Below the pieces are notes generated by a model, which did no database searches, was not told the DNA's origin, and saw only the letters and a list, made by a program, of their open reading frames with translations. DNA of 52,500 nucleotides from Prorocentrum cordatum (Eukaryota > Sar > Dinophyceae > Prorocentrales > Prorocentraceae), in contig CAUYUJ010022393.1 in the NCBI GenBank assembly GCA_963575745.1, positions 75,001 through 127,500 on the forward strand, given 5' to 3'. The position numbers and the translations under genes were made by a program. Below, in pieces: positions 18,591-28,303 of this stretch (the stretch's first letter is position 1; the number at the start of each line of letters is the position of its first letter).

Positions 18591-19064
18591 ATGGCGTGGA
18601 CCTTGATCTTTCCCCAAGAACGGCCTGCATGGGAAGTTGCTTTCTCGCCTGATGCCATCAGGACGTGGATTTTCTCTGACGGGGATGTAATGGACGCCAG
18701 GCGACCCATTCTTTCCGATGGGGAAAATGGCTTAATATTGCAGAAACCGTGGGCTGATGACGGCAGGTGCACTTGTGCTAGCTGCCATGCTGTAAGGGCA
18801 GGTTTTGGACATCGTTTATATTGCCATGTCATGGTCAAATTCCAGTCGAATGTCAGAGCGAATGATCTGCATCAGCCGGCCGAACAGGCGTTGTCTGCTG
18901 CCCGGGCGCCACTGGGCCTGGAGCCGCGTCCGAAGAACCCCCTAAGGGGAGAGAACCGGTCCAAGGCCATTTGTAATAGGCTAAGATCGACGAACAAAAT
19001 CTCCGCTGATGCCTTAGACAATCTGGCCAAGGTTGAACAGCATCAACGTAAGTGGGCCCCGTAA
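18591..19064 (+). pseudogene. Unknown segment with Cys/His cluster
   Basis: The 157-codon frame begins with globular-type sequence (W-T-L-I-F-P-Q-E-R-P, F-S-D-G-D-V-M). It then has C-T-C-A-S-C-H and, ten residues on, Y-C-H, which together could form a metal site (nt ~18,770-18,830). An Arg/Lys/Asn-rich tail follows. Position suggests it continues the same polyprotein. Family unknown. Confidence 0.35.
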
Positions 19065-19135
19065 TAAGGTGGCGTCGGCCGGTGGGACATACATTACTTC
19101 GATGCCAGGGGCTGTTCCTTCATGGCGCCCCAGCA

Positions 19136-19159
19136 GCGCCTCGGCACAGCCACCGGCGC
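19136..19159 (+). repeat. Hairpin, ACA loop (copy 25)
   Basis: GGC/GCC (19143-19145 with 19149-19151), 2x3 internal loop, outer GCGCC/GGCGC (19136-19140 with 19155-19159). Eight pairs. Confidence 0.6.
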
Positions 19160-20459
19160 GACATGAACCTTTCTTCCAGTATCTTGAACCCTCGACGCTT
19201 AGATTTCTCGATTGGTTGAAACACAATCATGGGGATGATGATCGCCCCGCTGCTGCCCAATGGTGGCCATATATCTGGACACCTGACCTTGACCACTGCG
19301 CTCGCCCTATGAAATGTTCTGCGCTCGCTGCGTTCGATTGGGACCACGTTAGTGTAGATCTTATACAACCAGAGGTGGGCTGGGATCAGTGGGAAAAAGA
19401 AATGGATGAGAGGAGAGTTGTTATTCCAACGTTGCAAATATTGATTGACAATTTTGGAGCGGCGAACCAATCGTCCGCATTTACCACTATTGGAGATATT
19501 TAGTTTCAAACTGTTGTTGATCTTCATCACCGGCCAAGCCGTAGTGATGATGCGATTTTACAACGTGAAAAGAAGGCTGAAAGGTCGAATTGTGTTTCCA
19601 ACGTATACAGTGCACAGCGTCACGAGATGATTCGTGCAGATAGGGACGTGCCTTTCTGGCTTGATGTGCTCTCAATTTCTGACTGTATGGGTGGTTACAA
19701 ACATGACAACGACATATATAGGAGGTCAGATGTCACCAGAGTTGCAACACAGTTTGTTATTGAATACATGGCGGTTGACCCAAATTCGAGGCAACTGGAT
19801 TCGGACGCGATTCATGAAGTGCCTCCAGGCTCAGGAGAGCTCATAGATCAGATTTGGGATCAGCCGTTCAACCGTGTCCCTGTCCATGGAAGATGGGGAA
19901 GGGTTCTTTTAGTTCTGCGCGAGATGATATTCTCGTTTATAAATGCGGGGATTTCTATTGCGTTTCCCGGGTATGAAGTGCAGCGTACTCCGATATATGA
20001 TCAATCCTTGGAGGATGCTTATGCTCTGGATTGCCGAATCTGATCAGCAATCGAAACATTCGATTTGTTTGATAATTGGCTTGAAGGATTTGGAACTGAG
20101 GTTTCCAAGACCGCACAAGATAATTGTTCCAGCATTCATGAAACCATTGTCTTCATTAGCACGTTGACGGATCAACCACAAAGTGTCAACATTTGTTTCG
20201 GTGGTAGCCTTTTCGGAGGTTTTAGTACCGATAAGGCTATCGGAATCATTAATTTCCTTGAAAAGACAAGAGCGGAGAGCGGCATGGCCGAATCTCCCAC
20301 TGAGACGGTTCAAGCTGAGTCACCAGCGGGCGGCCCGGCTTCAGTTGCTGACAATATTGCTTCGCAGCGAACTCGGCAACGTTCTCGCCCACCTCCGCGG
20401 CCGCGAATGCCACGTCGGAAGCCGTCTTATCGCGCTGCCCCCCACCCGTCAGCGTCCGC

Positions 20460-20470
20460 CGGCACAGCCG
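20460..20470 (+). repeat. Hairpin core, ACA loop (copy 26)
   Basis: CGGC/GCCG around ACA. No good outer helix; instead a direct repeat CGTCAG lies on both sides. Confidence 0.4.
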
Positions 20471-20684
20471 CGTCAGGCCACGAGACTGGATGCATTGATT
20501 CGGACAGAGATCGCTCCTGGGCGGATGAGTCCAGGACTGAGGCATATATGCCGCAATTACTGGCAGTTACGCCGGGTGGCGGATCCTCCCGCGATGGCAA
20601 TGGCGCTGGGCCGCTCATGGGCGGCATCTACGACGCGACCGTCGACTACGAAGACAAAAGCGAAACGGGAGATATGCAAGGATA

Positions 20685-21056
20685 TTGTGTGTGTTTCTCG
20701 AGCCCAGCCAGTTACTGGCCAGGGCAAATAGTGGCAATGGTTTAGTCTGGTTGATTACAATGAGAAGTTCCATCTTTCTTCCGGAACATCATGGACCTTG
20801 CGAGCGCCCGCGCCTCCGCCTGCGCCGAAGGCGAGTTCGTCGGGGAAGGGCCAGGGCAAGAGTGAGCAAAGTGAACGGGGCCCGCCAAGTGGCTGGAGCG
20901 CAAGAAGAGAATGGCAATGGGAGGACCCTTGGGAATCAAGAGGCCGCAGGAGAAGATGAAGATGAAGATGGCTGGATCCTGCGCGACACAGTCGAGGCTG
21001 GACCGTGCTACTTCGCGGGGCGGACGCACCAGGTGTGCATGGGCATTGAGACCTGA
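20685..21056 (+). pseudogene. Low-complexity tail of the block
   Basis: The 123-codon frame is Arg/Glu/Gly-rich and contains the last hairpin (20984-20994, loop ACA). An acidic E-D-E-D-E-D stretch precedes it. No fold is recognised. It is followed by GC-rich sequence with no coding signal and no further hairpins, so about 21,060 is taken as the end of the hairpin-bearing block. Confidence 0.25.
20984..20994 (+). repeat. Hairpin core, ACA loop (copy 27, last)
   Basis: CGAC/GTCG around ACA; only a loose TCC/GGA outer pairing. No similar site was found beyond this point. Confidence 0.4.
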
Positions 21057-21060
21057 GCTG

Positions 21061-21545
21061 CGAATATTAGCTCAGGCGGGAAACGCCGGGCTTCTCCGGC
21101 CTTCCGCCAACGGGCACCCACCGTTGAGCGGCAAAACTGTTCTTTAGGGGTTTGCTCTGGTGGTTGTGCATATGTACAGGCCTGGCGGGCGGGGGGTCGG
21201 GGCGGCTCTACGTATCCCGCCGCGGGGGGGGGGGGCAATGCACCCCTCCGCGCCGCCAGGTCCCTGCCCTTATCACCTCTCCTGCTCACTTCTCACTGGC
21301 TGCTTCTCTCCTTGCTTTGGACATCTTGTGTTCCGCAGCTGTTATGGTCAATTGACGGCTCAGGTATAGCGGAAAAGGAGCGCGCCAGCGCGCGGCCGCG
21401 CGCGTCGGCCGGCGGGCCGGCCGCCTCCTTTCAGTGTTGTATCTGCTGCATGCGCGACGGCACAATCCTATCTTGCCCACGTCATCTGTGAAGCCCATTG
21501 GCTATGAGACATCATCGGGGCATATCGCAGGGATAATGATTATCC
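21061..21545. other. GC-rich stretch without recognisable gene
   Basis: Contains G and C homopolymer runs and a GCGCG-rich segment (21,380-21,420). Frames here are short and of low complexity. No repeat family, hairpin or coding signal is evident. Confidence 0.5.
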
Positions 21546-21840
21546 AAGCAAAAGACTATACCCGACTCTACTCTATCATCTATTCTACTCTACAGCACTT
21601 TGTTCTACTCTACACTGCTCGATTGTGCCGTATTTACCCTACCCTACCCTACACTACATTATGGTATTTTCTTTTACTTTACTACACTCTACTCCTAGAC
21701 CTGCTCTACTCTACTCTGGTGTACTTTACACTGTATTCTAGTAGACCCGATGTTACTCTACTATCTACCCTATTGCTTTTTTAATTTGATTTATTCTACT
21801 GTTCGATTCGACCCTACCCTACCCTCACCTGAGTTTCGAT
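21546..21840. repeat. Degenerate CTACT-type short repeat tract
   Basis: The + strand is dominated by variants of CTACT, TACTC and CTACC with occasional breaks. It is a pyrimidine-biased degenerate pentanucleotide-like tract. Frames through it translate to Tyr/Leu/Thr runs and are not genes. Confidence 0.7.
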
Positions 21841-21854
21841 GCGGCCGTAGCAGC

Positions 21855-22075
21855 TCAAGACCATCGGCTCGTGCTCCGTCGTCTTTGTTGTCGTCGTCGT
21901 CGGCGGCGTCGTCGTCGTCTTCACCGTCACCGTCGTCGTTGTCGGCGTCGTTGGCTTCGTCGTCGTTATTGTCGTCGTCCTCGTCCTCGTCCTCGTCGTC
22001 CTCGTCGTCGTCGTCTTCGTCGGCGTCCTCGTCGGCATTGTCACCGTCGTCGTCGTTTGCGATTGGCGAAGACTA
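21855..22075. repeat. Degenerate GTC/GTT/CTC trinucleotide tract
   Basis: About 200 bases of trinucleotides based on (TCG)n with TCC, GTT and GGC variants. All frames give long Ser, Arg or Thr runs, so frames crossing it are artefacts. It borders the preceding pentanucleotide-like tract. Confidence 0.75.
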
Positions 22076-23480
22076 AGAGGGGGGGGCCGGTTCGACCCCG
22101 CCCCTTGCAATTCCTCAGTGGAAGGCCCCCCCTGGTTCGAACACCCACCCTCTTGCAAGTCAGAAGTGGACCCCACCCAGTTCGCCGTCTCCCTTTTCCA
22201 CGCGTCCACAGAAAACGTTTTTTTCTCTTCTGTCAACACGTCCTGGTCCCCTCCTCGTCCGCGCACGTGCCACGGGCCAGGACTTGTCTTTCTTTGGTTC
22301 CATGAGATTCCACGTCTCGAACGGATTTGAAATATTATGAAAATCGGCGCCAGAGCCCTGGACTCCATCTTTCTTTCCTTGCCATTTTCCAAGCCGGATA
22401 GATCTGTGAGGGCACCGTGGCCCAACATTGGGCGAACACGCGCGGCTCGAAAAAATCGAGACGCCAGGATCTCAGGGGTCGTCGTCGTGGTCGTCTTGCG
22501 ACCCCCCCTCCTGGACGCTCCCTCCTTGGGCGCCGGCGAAAGGAGCAGAGCAACGCCTCCCAGCCCGCCGAGGAGCAGCGCAGCTCGGCAGCGGACCCTG
22601 CCGAGGAGGATGGCGGCGTCGGCCAACCCGCCGACGAGCAGGGCGGCGCCGTCCGGCCTGCCGAGCCCGCCGAGGAGCCCAGATCGGCGACCACACAAGG
22701 GGTGCGGTGACGCCGGGGTATGGTCTGCGATCGGCGCCGTGGGGGCGTGCACGGGGTCCCCAAACGGCGCCAAAAAGGTCTGACGAGCCCTCGTTGGAGC
22801 GCGGCGGGGATCTCTGTCGAGGTCCTCGCCCGCCCTCCGAGGCGCGGGTTGCAAACCACACCCTTCGGAGTCACCGGCCAGATTTTCGACGATTTCAAAA
22901 TCCTGGTGTTGTTTCTCAATTTCGGCCTCTAAAGCTCGCCCCTGACATCCTGGCGTTTTTTTGCGTTCGAGCAGGTGTGTTTTCGCCTGGTTCCGGGCCC
23001 TGGGGCCCTCACAAGTCGATTCGGCCAGAAAAAAAAGGGGTCCGGGGCTGTGGTCGTGATTTTTCACGACCCTGCGCTTCGTTCGCTACGTCGGGTCACA
23101 GGGGCTGTGGGGCTCCAGGGCCATCAGAAACGGATTCGAGATGAAACATCGGGGGTTGCTACGGGTCCCCCTGACCCACGGTCCCCCAGCTTTGCGCTCC
23201 ATTTCAGGAGCCCTGGGGCCCTCTGGGCCTCGTGAGGGGTGCTCTAGAGGCCGTGGGGGCCTCCTTGGATATGCTGGTACTAGCAACACCCGGAAAAACT
23301 ACCCCCCAGGGCAGTGGCGAGCTCAGGGGCCGCGGGTTGAAACATCAGATCGTCGGATGTCCTGTGTCTAGGCCGCCCCGCCTGCCGGGGAGCGGGGCGG
23401 TGCCGGCGAGCCCGCCCCAGAGCGGGGCGACGCGGTCCACCCCGTGGACAAGCAGGCGAGTCGAACCGCAGCGCACTGCC
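22076..23480. other. GC-rich region without a supported gene
   Basis: The region includes a short imperfect repeat built on GCCGAGGAG-like units (about 22,560-22,690), whose + frame gives P-A-E-E repeats. Competing long frames exist on both strands (the longest 417 codons on the minus strand). All consist of biased composition without motifs, and the minus frame runs into the trinucleotide tract. I do not support a gene here. Confidence 0.5.
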
Positions 23481-23758
23481 GTTGCTTCTCCTCCTGCCTC
23501 CGCCGCTGCCTTGCCTTTTGCTGCAACTTCTTCTGCCTCTTCTTCCGTTTCCTCCTCCTCGGCCTCCTCTTCTGCCTCTTCTTCTGTTCCGTCCTCCTCG
23601 GCGGGCGCTGCGCTTACTTCTTATCATTATTATTATTCCGCCTGCTCCTTCTCATCCTTGCTTTTCGTCCTGCTTTTCCCTCCTTGCCCTCCTCCTCCTC
23701 CTGCTCATCCCTATCCTCCTCTGCCCTTCTTTTTCATCTCTCTATCCCTCCCCTCCGC

Positions 23759-24516
23759 GGATCGCCGAGGTGGTGGATCCGGAGCCCATGCCCATGATCT
23801 CCACAGACGAGGTGCTGTCCCCGGAGGAGACGGAGGAATCCCCCGAGGAGATGAGGGCTAGGATCAGGAAGGAGCTTCTCAAGGACATGTCCGCCACTAC
23901 CACGCGCGCCGAGTCCCCTGCCGACGTGGCGGACGAGATTAGCGAGGAGCTTCTGAAGGAGATGTCCGTCAGCACCACGCACTTGGAGAGCCCTGCCGAT
24001 GTCGCCAACGAGATTAGCGAGGAGCTTCTGAAGGAGATGTCCATCAGCACCACGCACGCAGAGACCCCAGCCGAGGCGGAGAGCAGGATAAGGGAAGAGC
24101 TCCTGAAGGCAATGACAGCCAGCTACACTGCCCCAGAGACCCCCGTCGAGCTGGAGAGAGAGACGAGGGATGAGCTCCTGAAATTGATGTCTGTCAGCAC
24201 CACGCCCGCAGAAACTCTTGCCGAGAAGGCAAAGCGGATGAGGGAGGAACTCCTCAAGGATATTTCAGACATCACCACGCCCACGGAGACCCCCGCTGAG
24301 GTCGAGAGCATGGCGAGGGATGAGTTCCTGAAGGAGCTCGCGGCCGAGACCACAGCCCCAGAGACGCGAGAAGAGATGAAGGCCAGGATGAAGGCTGAAA
24401 TGTTGCGTAAGCTGGAGGAGGAGGCGCTAAAGGAGAAGCAGAACATGGAGGCAGATGTGAGGAATGATCTGCATGACGAACTCAGCAAAGGGACTGTGGA
24501 CGCAATGGGGGAGTAG
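23759..24516 (+). CDS. Protein exon of eight 25-residue tandem repeats
   Basis: The frame that ends at TAG 24514-24516 encodes about eight tandem units of 25 residues (75 bp), each with the pattern E-[ST]-P-A-x(6)-[IRM]-x-E-E-L-L-K-x-M-S-x-x-T-T. The units are acidic amphipathic helices separated by a Ser/Thr-rich turn. The last unit degenerates into a charged helix and the frame stops cleanly. The upstream part of the open frame (23,482-23,755) is a pyrimidine-rich tract giving Leu/Pro/Ser runs and is unlikely to be coding. A pyrimidine tract followed by AG|GTGG at about 23,770 looks like a 3' splice site, so this may be a last exon. DNA repeats have diverged while the protein pattern is kept, which suggests selection. 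Function unknown; a structural or scaffold protein is a guess. Confidence 0.6.
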
Positions 24517-24935
24517 TCTGCACGTTCCTGTAGTGAAACGGGCTGGGGTTATCTAGTACGTATGTTTGTTGATTTAGGTCACATGTTGCTAGGACTGGTT
24601 TCTTTGCTGCTACGCCTGATTGAGGACGGCAGCGATGGCAGATGAACCTTGTTCTTGGTATAGGTTCGCGCTGTTAATACAAAAAACCTTTGCTTGTGGC
24701 GGTCGGCACGGCGGCGGATATTGTCGTCAGTTAACAAGTGGTGGGCCATCATTTTTCGCTTGTGTCGCGTGATATTCATTTGACCTTGCACTAGCTCGCA
24801 ATCGGTACGCGGTTCATGCCATTCTGATCTAAGCCGGAATTTCTTTGGAAACACGCTTGATTCGCAAGCGCGCTGCATTTGATCCATCCGTGAACCTCAT
24901 TCAATTCACATTCTGTTCAAAGGGCAAAGGCCAGT
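24517..24935. other. Region after the repeat-protein stop, nothing recognised
   Basis: Mixed-composition sequence, possibly 3' untranslated region at its start. No repeat, RNA gene or coding motif seen. A 102-codon minus frame here has no support. Confidence 0.4.
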
Positions 24936-25310
24936 GACACACTATCGAGGCAACGTTGGGACACCATCGTCATTCTCTCGGGACATCTTCAACGAACCAT
25001 CGGGATACCATCGGAGCGCCATCGGGCAACAATCTGGACACGGTAAGCAAACCAGGACGCCATCACCAAATTGGGTCGCCATCATCCACATACCATCGGG
25101 AAGCCATGCATTGACCATCGTGACACCACTGACAAGCCATCGGGACGCCATCGGGACACTACTAGCAACACACTTCGACGCCGTCGGAGCACCGCCGAGG
25201 CACGACGCAGAAGCCAGATGGGGCACATGTGGGCCATCCTCGCGAAGCAATTGGGGGACCATCGGGACACCACTGGCAGACCATCTGGACACCACGGTCG
25301 GATCCTCAGG
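24936..25310. repeat. Diverged minisatellite based on CATCGGGACACCA
   Basis: Many variants of a ~15-base unit (CATCGGGACACCA plus 2-3 variable bases) follow one another with substitutions and small gaps. Frames on both strands across it are repeat translations (Pro/Ser/Gly/Trp patterns), not genes. Confidence 0.65.
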
Positions 25311-26570
25311 GAGGTCCGAGGTCCGCCCCGGCTGTCCTCGCGCCCTCTTCCCTTTTCGGCGCGCCCTTCGCCAGTCTCGCTGGCCAGCCCGAGTGGTCCC
25401 CGGGTTTTCGGTCGCGCACTGAGCGGTCGCTGCATCCTGGACGCCTGAGGGGCTTGCATCCTCCCAATCAGAACCCACGTCAAGGACAGAAGCTTTTCAA
25501 GCGAGGGATCCTTGCCTCCCTCCTTCCTTGGTGTCCTCTGCATGCCTGATGCTTCCCCCGCTCCAAGGGTGCCCCAGAATCTTGGCGCTCTCGAGGTGTC
25601 TTGCATCTTTTTACCGTTGGCTCGAGACGTACTAACGCAGCAGCGACCCTGCCATGGGCGGTCAAGGTTGAACACCGCCAATGGCCCACAATCCGCCAAT
25701 ATGGAACGATCGGGCGATCTTAAGGCCACCAGTCGTTCAAGGTTGGGCGATCCACGCGGTGTCAGAGACCAACGTCGGGGCCGTCACGGCACGAACTTGC
25801 CGGTTGCGATCCTCATGTTTGTCTTGTTCTTGGACGGTGAGTTTCATACGCCTTGTATTTCAGCGCCTCGCACGTCGAATAGGTCTGATAGTGAGCACAT
25901 GCCGCGCGCCTGGTATGTGTTTCGTGCCAGTTCTGTCCAGTGCATTTGGCTGGTGGGTATTGCACCTAGCACGCATCCTTTGACGCATGCAACGTCGCGC
26001 TATTACGCGCATTACGTCTAGTGTTCCTGGTTCGCCAAATATGGCCGATGCGACCAATGTTTTTCGGAAGCCAGTTGCACCCGCATGTTTACAGGTTCGG
26101 TGGAATGTCTCCTAACGCCACACAAGAGGCCCCAGCAATGACCGAATAACCAATGAATGCGGTTGCGCCCGGCCCGCTCCGCATCAGCATTCGCGCGTGG
26201 AGGGCGCACCCTGGATCATCAACTCCTTTTGTAAGAATTGAGTCAGGAGAGTGGATACGAAGCCTGGTTTGGCCGGTGCCGCTTGAGGTCGCGTCGATTT
26301 TTGCATTGCTTGGGCTCTGGTTTGGATTTGTTTTGGCATCGCCCAAACGTACTTACACCATGTGTTCGTCGGCCTCAAAATTCCGATGCGCGCGCTCAGA
26401 AGTCTTATAGTATATGCCAGGTGGTGGGCACTGTCTGGCCATACCGCCTGGGTAACGATGTAGCATAATATGTTTGTGCTATAGTCGGCACGTGCGATTC
26501 CAAGGGGGGCGCATGGTACTAGTGTGTTCTTCGGCGTCCCATGGTTTGGCCTGATGCTGCACCCGCTGGC
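25311..26570. other. Intergenic region without recognisable features
   Basis: Frames up to 240 codons occur on both strands but have no motifs and overlap each other. I see no repeats above background apart from a gradual transition to GGCTTGG-rich sequence toward 26.5 kb. Confidence 0.4.
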
Positions 26571-26574
26571 GGTA

Positions 26575-26950
26575 CGCCCTGCCTGAGAGGTCCTCACGCT
26601 CTGCCTGGTCTCGGCCTCTGGTTTGGCCTGGTTTTTGGGCCAGCTTCGCTGAAGGGGTCGTGACACTTTGCTTGTGTTGGCATGGTTGGGCGCCGGCTTT
26701 GCCTGAAAGGTCTTCGCAGCTCGGCTTGTCTGGCGTTTCTTCGGGTCATGTTTCGCCTGGAAGGTCCTCCAGTCTGCTTGGCTTGGTCTGGTTCGGGGCA
26801 GGCTTCGCCCGCGAAGATCTCGCAACTTACGTGGTTGGCGTGGCTTGGGCTTGGTTTCGCATGAGATGTTTTCGGCTTGGTGCGGTGTGGGGTGCATCTT
26901 GCTTGACACGCTCTTGCGACTTACCTGGCTTGGGACCTTGTGTGGCGCGG
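26575..26950. repeat. Diverged tandem repeat, period about 53 bp
   Basis: Units begin with variants of CCTGAAAGGTCCTCGCA and continue with CTTGGCTTGG-like sequence. Equivalent positions lie at about 26,649, 26,702, 26,756, 26,808 and 26,861. Units are strongly diverged from each other, so the array is old. Confidence 0.55.
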
Positions 26951-28303
26951 TTCATGATAAGGTTTCCGTTTTTTGTTGCAACGTTTTGTTTGATCGAGTG
27001 AATAGTTTAAGTTTTGTGTGTAGTCGCCGACTCTCGAAACGTTGTGCTCCACATTCTGCAGCCATGGAGCCGAATCTTGACACGCGCGGGTGCTGGTGAT
27101 TTTCCTTGTGCAGTGTGTTCCGCTACAGTGCCATGCCGTCGTACCCTCGCTCACATGGTGTTCGCCGAAATTCGGCCCAGGTGTTTATGCTTGCGTTAGG
27201 GCTCCCCCCGAGCCTGCGGAGTAGTGTACGGTCAGTCTTTTAGAGGGCACTTGCCTTCAAACAAGTGCAGTCTGCCTGCAGGCCCCCTTACTTGCAGGTA
27301 GACGCGTCTACTGCGCCGAGTTTGGCACACACGTCTAGTGCATATGGAAGTTTGACGGACCCAGTGACTGTATTGGGGCTCACGCCTGACACGTGTACAT
27401 ACTATTCTGAGTGGGTCTCTGCTCATGTTGCACGATCCCGTAATCACGTTGCCCCTGGCCTTGGCTGGTGCAGTCAACGGGTGGAAAGGAGGCATAATCT
27501 GGGCTCGGAAAAGGGGATCGGTGGGACCCCAACAGAGAACCGTGGCCCACTTGGGGATCAGAAGGGATGTCTTTCTGTACCTAAGGACCCTCTCACCAAG
27601 GCGTTGACTGCCGTCTAGGGGTCGGACGTGTGTTGTCGCGTCGTTTCTTGGGGTTGACGAAGACGGCTTGGGAAAGGTGAGGTGACGAAACTTGTCGCAT
27701 GCAGCTGGTTTAAGCTCTACCGCTGGGCGCTTCCTTCGATGCATGGCCGCTTCTAGCGCCGAGCCGCGGCAGGAACAACAGCTAAATGCAGTTGGCTTCC
27801 TGGCCGCGCTTTGCTGACCCTCCTTTTTGTCCACCCCTATTCTTGCTCCTGGCTCCTCCCGCTGTTTCTGCTCCTCCTCGTCCTCTGTCGTAGCTCCCTC
27901 ACTTGCTCCGCGGGTCCCGTGCGCGCTCCACGGGGGCCTTCGTAGGACGGAACTCTTGCCACGGAGTCCGTGAGTGAATGAGGTGGATAAGAAGGGAAGG
28001 GGAGGGAGGAGCAGAAGAGGGGGAGGAGGAGGGGGGATCAGAGGATAAACAGGCCGATGTCGATGCGCTTCTTCGGGTACGCCTTTCTTGGCCTCTTCGT
28101 GTTCCCTCGTTGCCACGCCTGGGCGAGTACCAGAAAGAGGCAGCATTGTTCCCCCCGATGTAGAGAAGAAGGGAGGAGCGAAAGAGGGGGGAGGGAGCAA
28201 GGGAACTAACGAGGTTGTTTGTTAGCCGAGGGGCTTCGCGCGTGCGCACTCCGTGACTCTTTGCCAGGCAACAGCAGCAGCAGCACACGAGACCAAAAAC
28301 GAA
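26951..28303. other. Region with weak minus-strand frame only
   Basis: A 322-codon minus frame (27232-28200) is Arg/Pro-rich and lacks motifs; it could be a decayed upstream or downstream part of the minus-strand frame at 28.3-29.7 kb. A short perfect inverted repeat GCACTTG/CAAGTGC (27,246 and 27,261) surrounds an 8-base loop. A purine-rich GGAGGAGG tract lies at 27,990-28,040. Confidence 0.35.

Larger units (their letters stand above)
19033..20745 (+). pseudogene. Unknown protein, one 571-codon frame with two internal stops
   Basis: Three adjacent frames (to 19503, to 20043, to 20745) are in the same phase, separated only by TAG (19501-19503) and TGA (20041-20043). Residues ~50-400 look globular and AT-richer than the surroundings, with aromatic-rich blocks (W-W-P-Y-I-W-T-P-D-L-D-H, R-D-V-P-F-W-L-D-V-L, V-H-G-R-W-G-R-V-L-L-V). 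A Gly-rich F-G-G-S-L-F-G-G-F segment comes next, then ~150 residues of Pro/Arg/Ser linker with a hairpin (20460-20470). Another hairpin (19136-19159) sits just before the globular part. Family unknown. The long uninterrupted phase apart from stops argues for recent inactivation. Confidence 0.45.
1..21060 (+). mobile_element. Retroelement-derived block: Ty1/copia pol plus downstream frames of unknown family
   Basis: Almost all recognisable coding signal in this stretch is on the + strand and broken by stops or frameshifts. The order gag-like, protease, integrase, reverse transcriptase, RNase H (about 2.1-9.8 kb) is that of Ty1/copia elements. Cys/His-rich and coiled-coil segments lie upstream. 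Frames of mostly unknown family continue without a visible border to about 21 kb. I could not find long terminal repeats or target-site duplications, so the ends are not true element ends. The same small hairpin family runs through the copia and non-copia parts and stops near 21.0 kb, which suggests one unit or one shared history. Microsatellites and LINE pieces, common downstream, are absent here. Confidence 0.6.

Noticed and set aside
49-20994. NCA hairpins as transposon excision footprints or MITEs
   Set aside because: Arms are inverted, not direct, repeats; copies share no stem sequence; no flanking target-site duplications were seen. Not excluded, but not supported.
49-20994. NCA hairpins as programmed frameshift sites
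   Set aside because: Reading frames continue in the same phase across the best copies (7412, 8604, 12719, 17916).
21814-23067. 417-codon minus-strand open frame
   Set aside because: It runs through the GTC trinucleotide tract (giving Thr/Arg runs) and through GC-rich DNA; no motif, and an equally long biased frame exists on the + strand.
24936-25310. CRISPR-like array
   Set aside because: Units are short (~15 bases), diverged and contiguous with no unique spacers; it is a degenerate minisatellite.
27246-27267. GCACTTG/CAAGTGC inverted repeat as a terminator
   Set aside because: No T tract and no supported gene ending here; the setting is eukaryotic.
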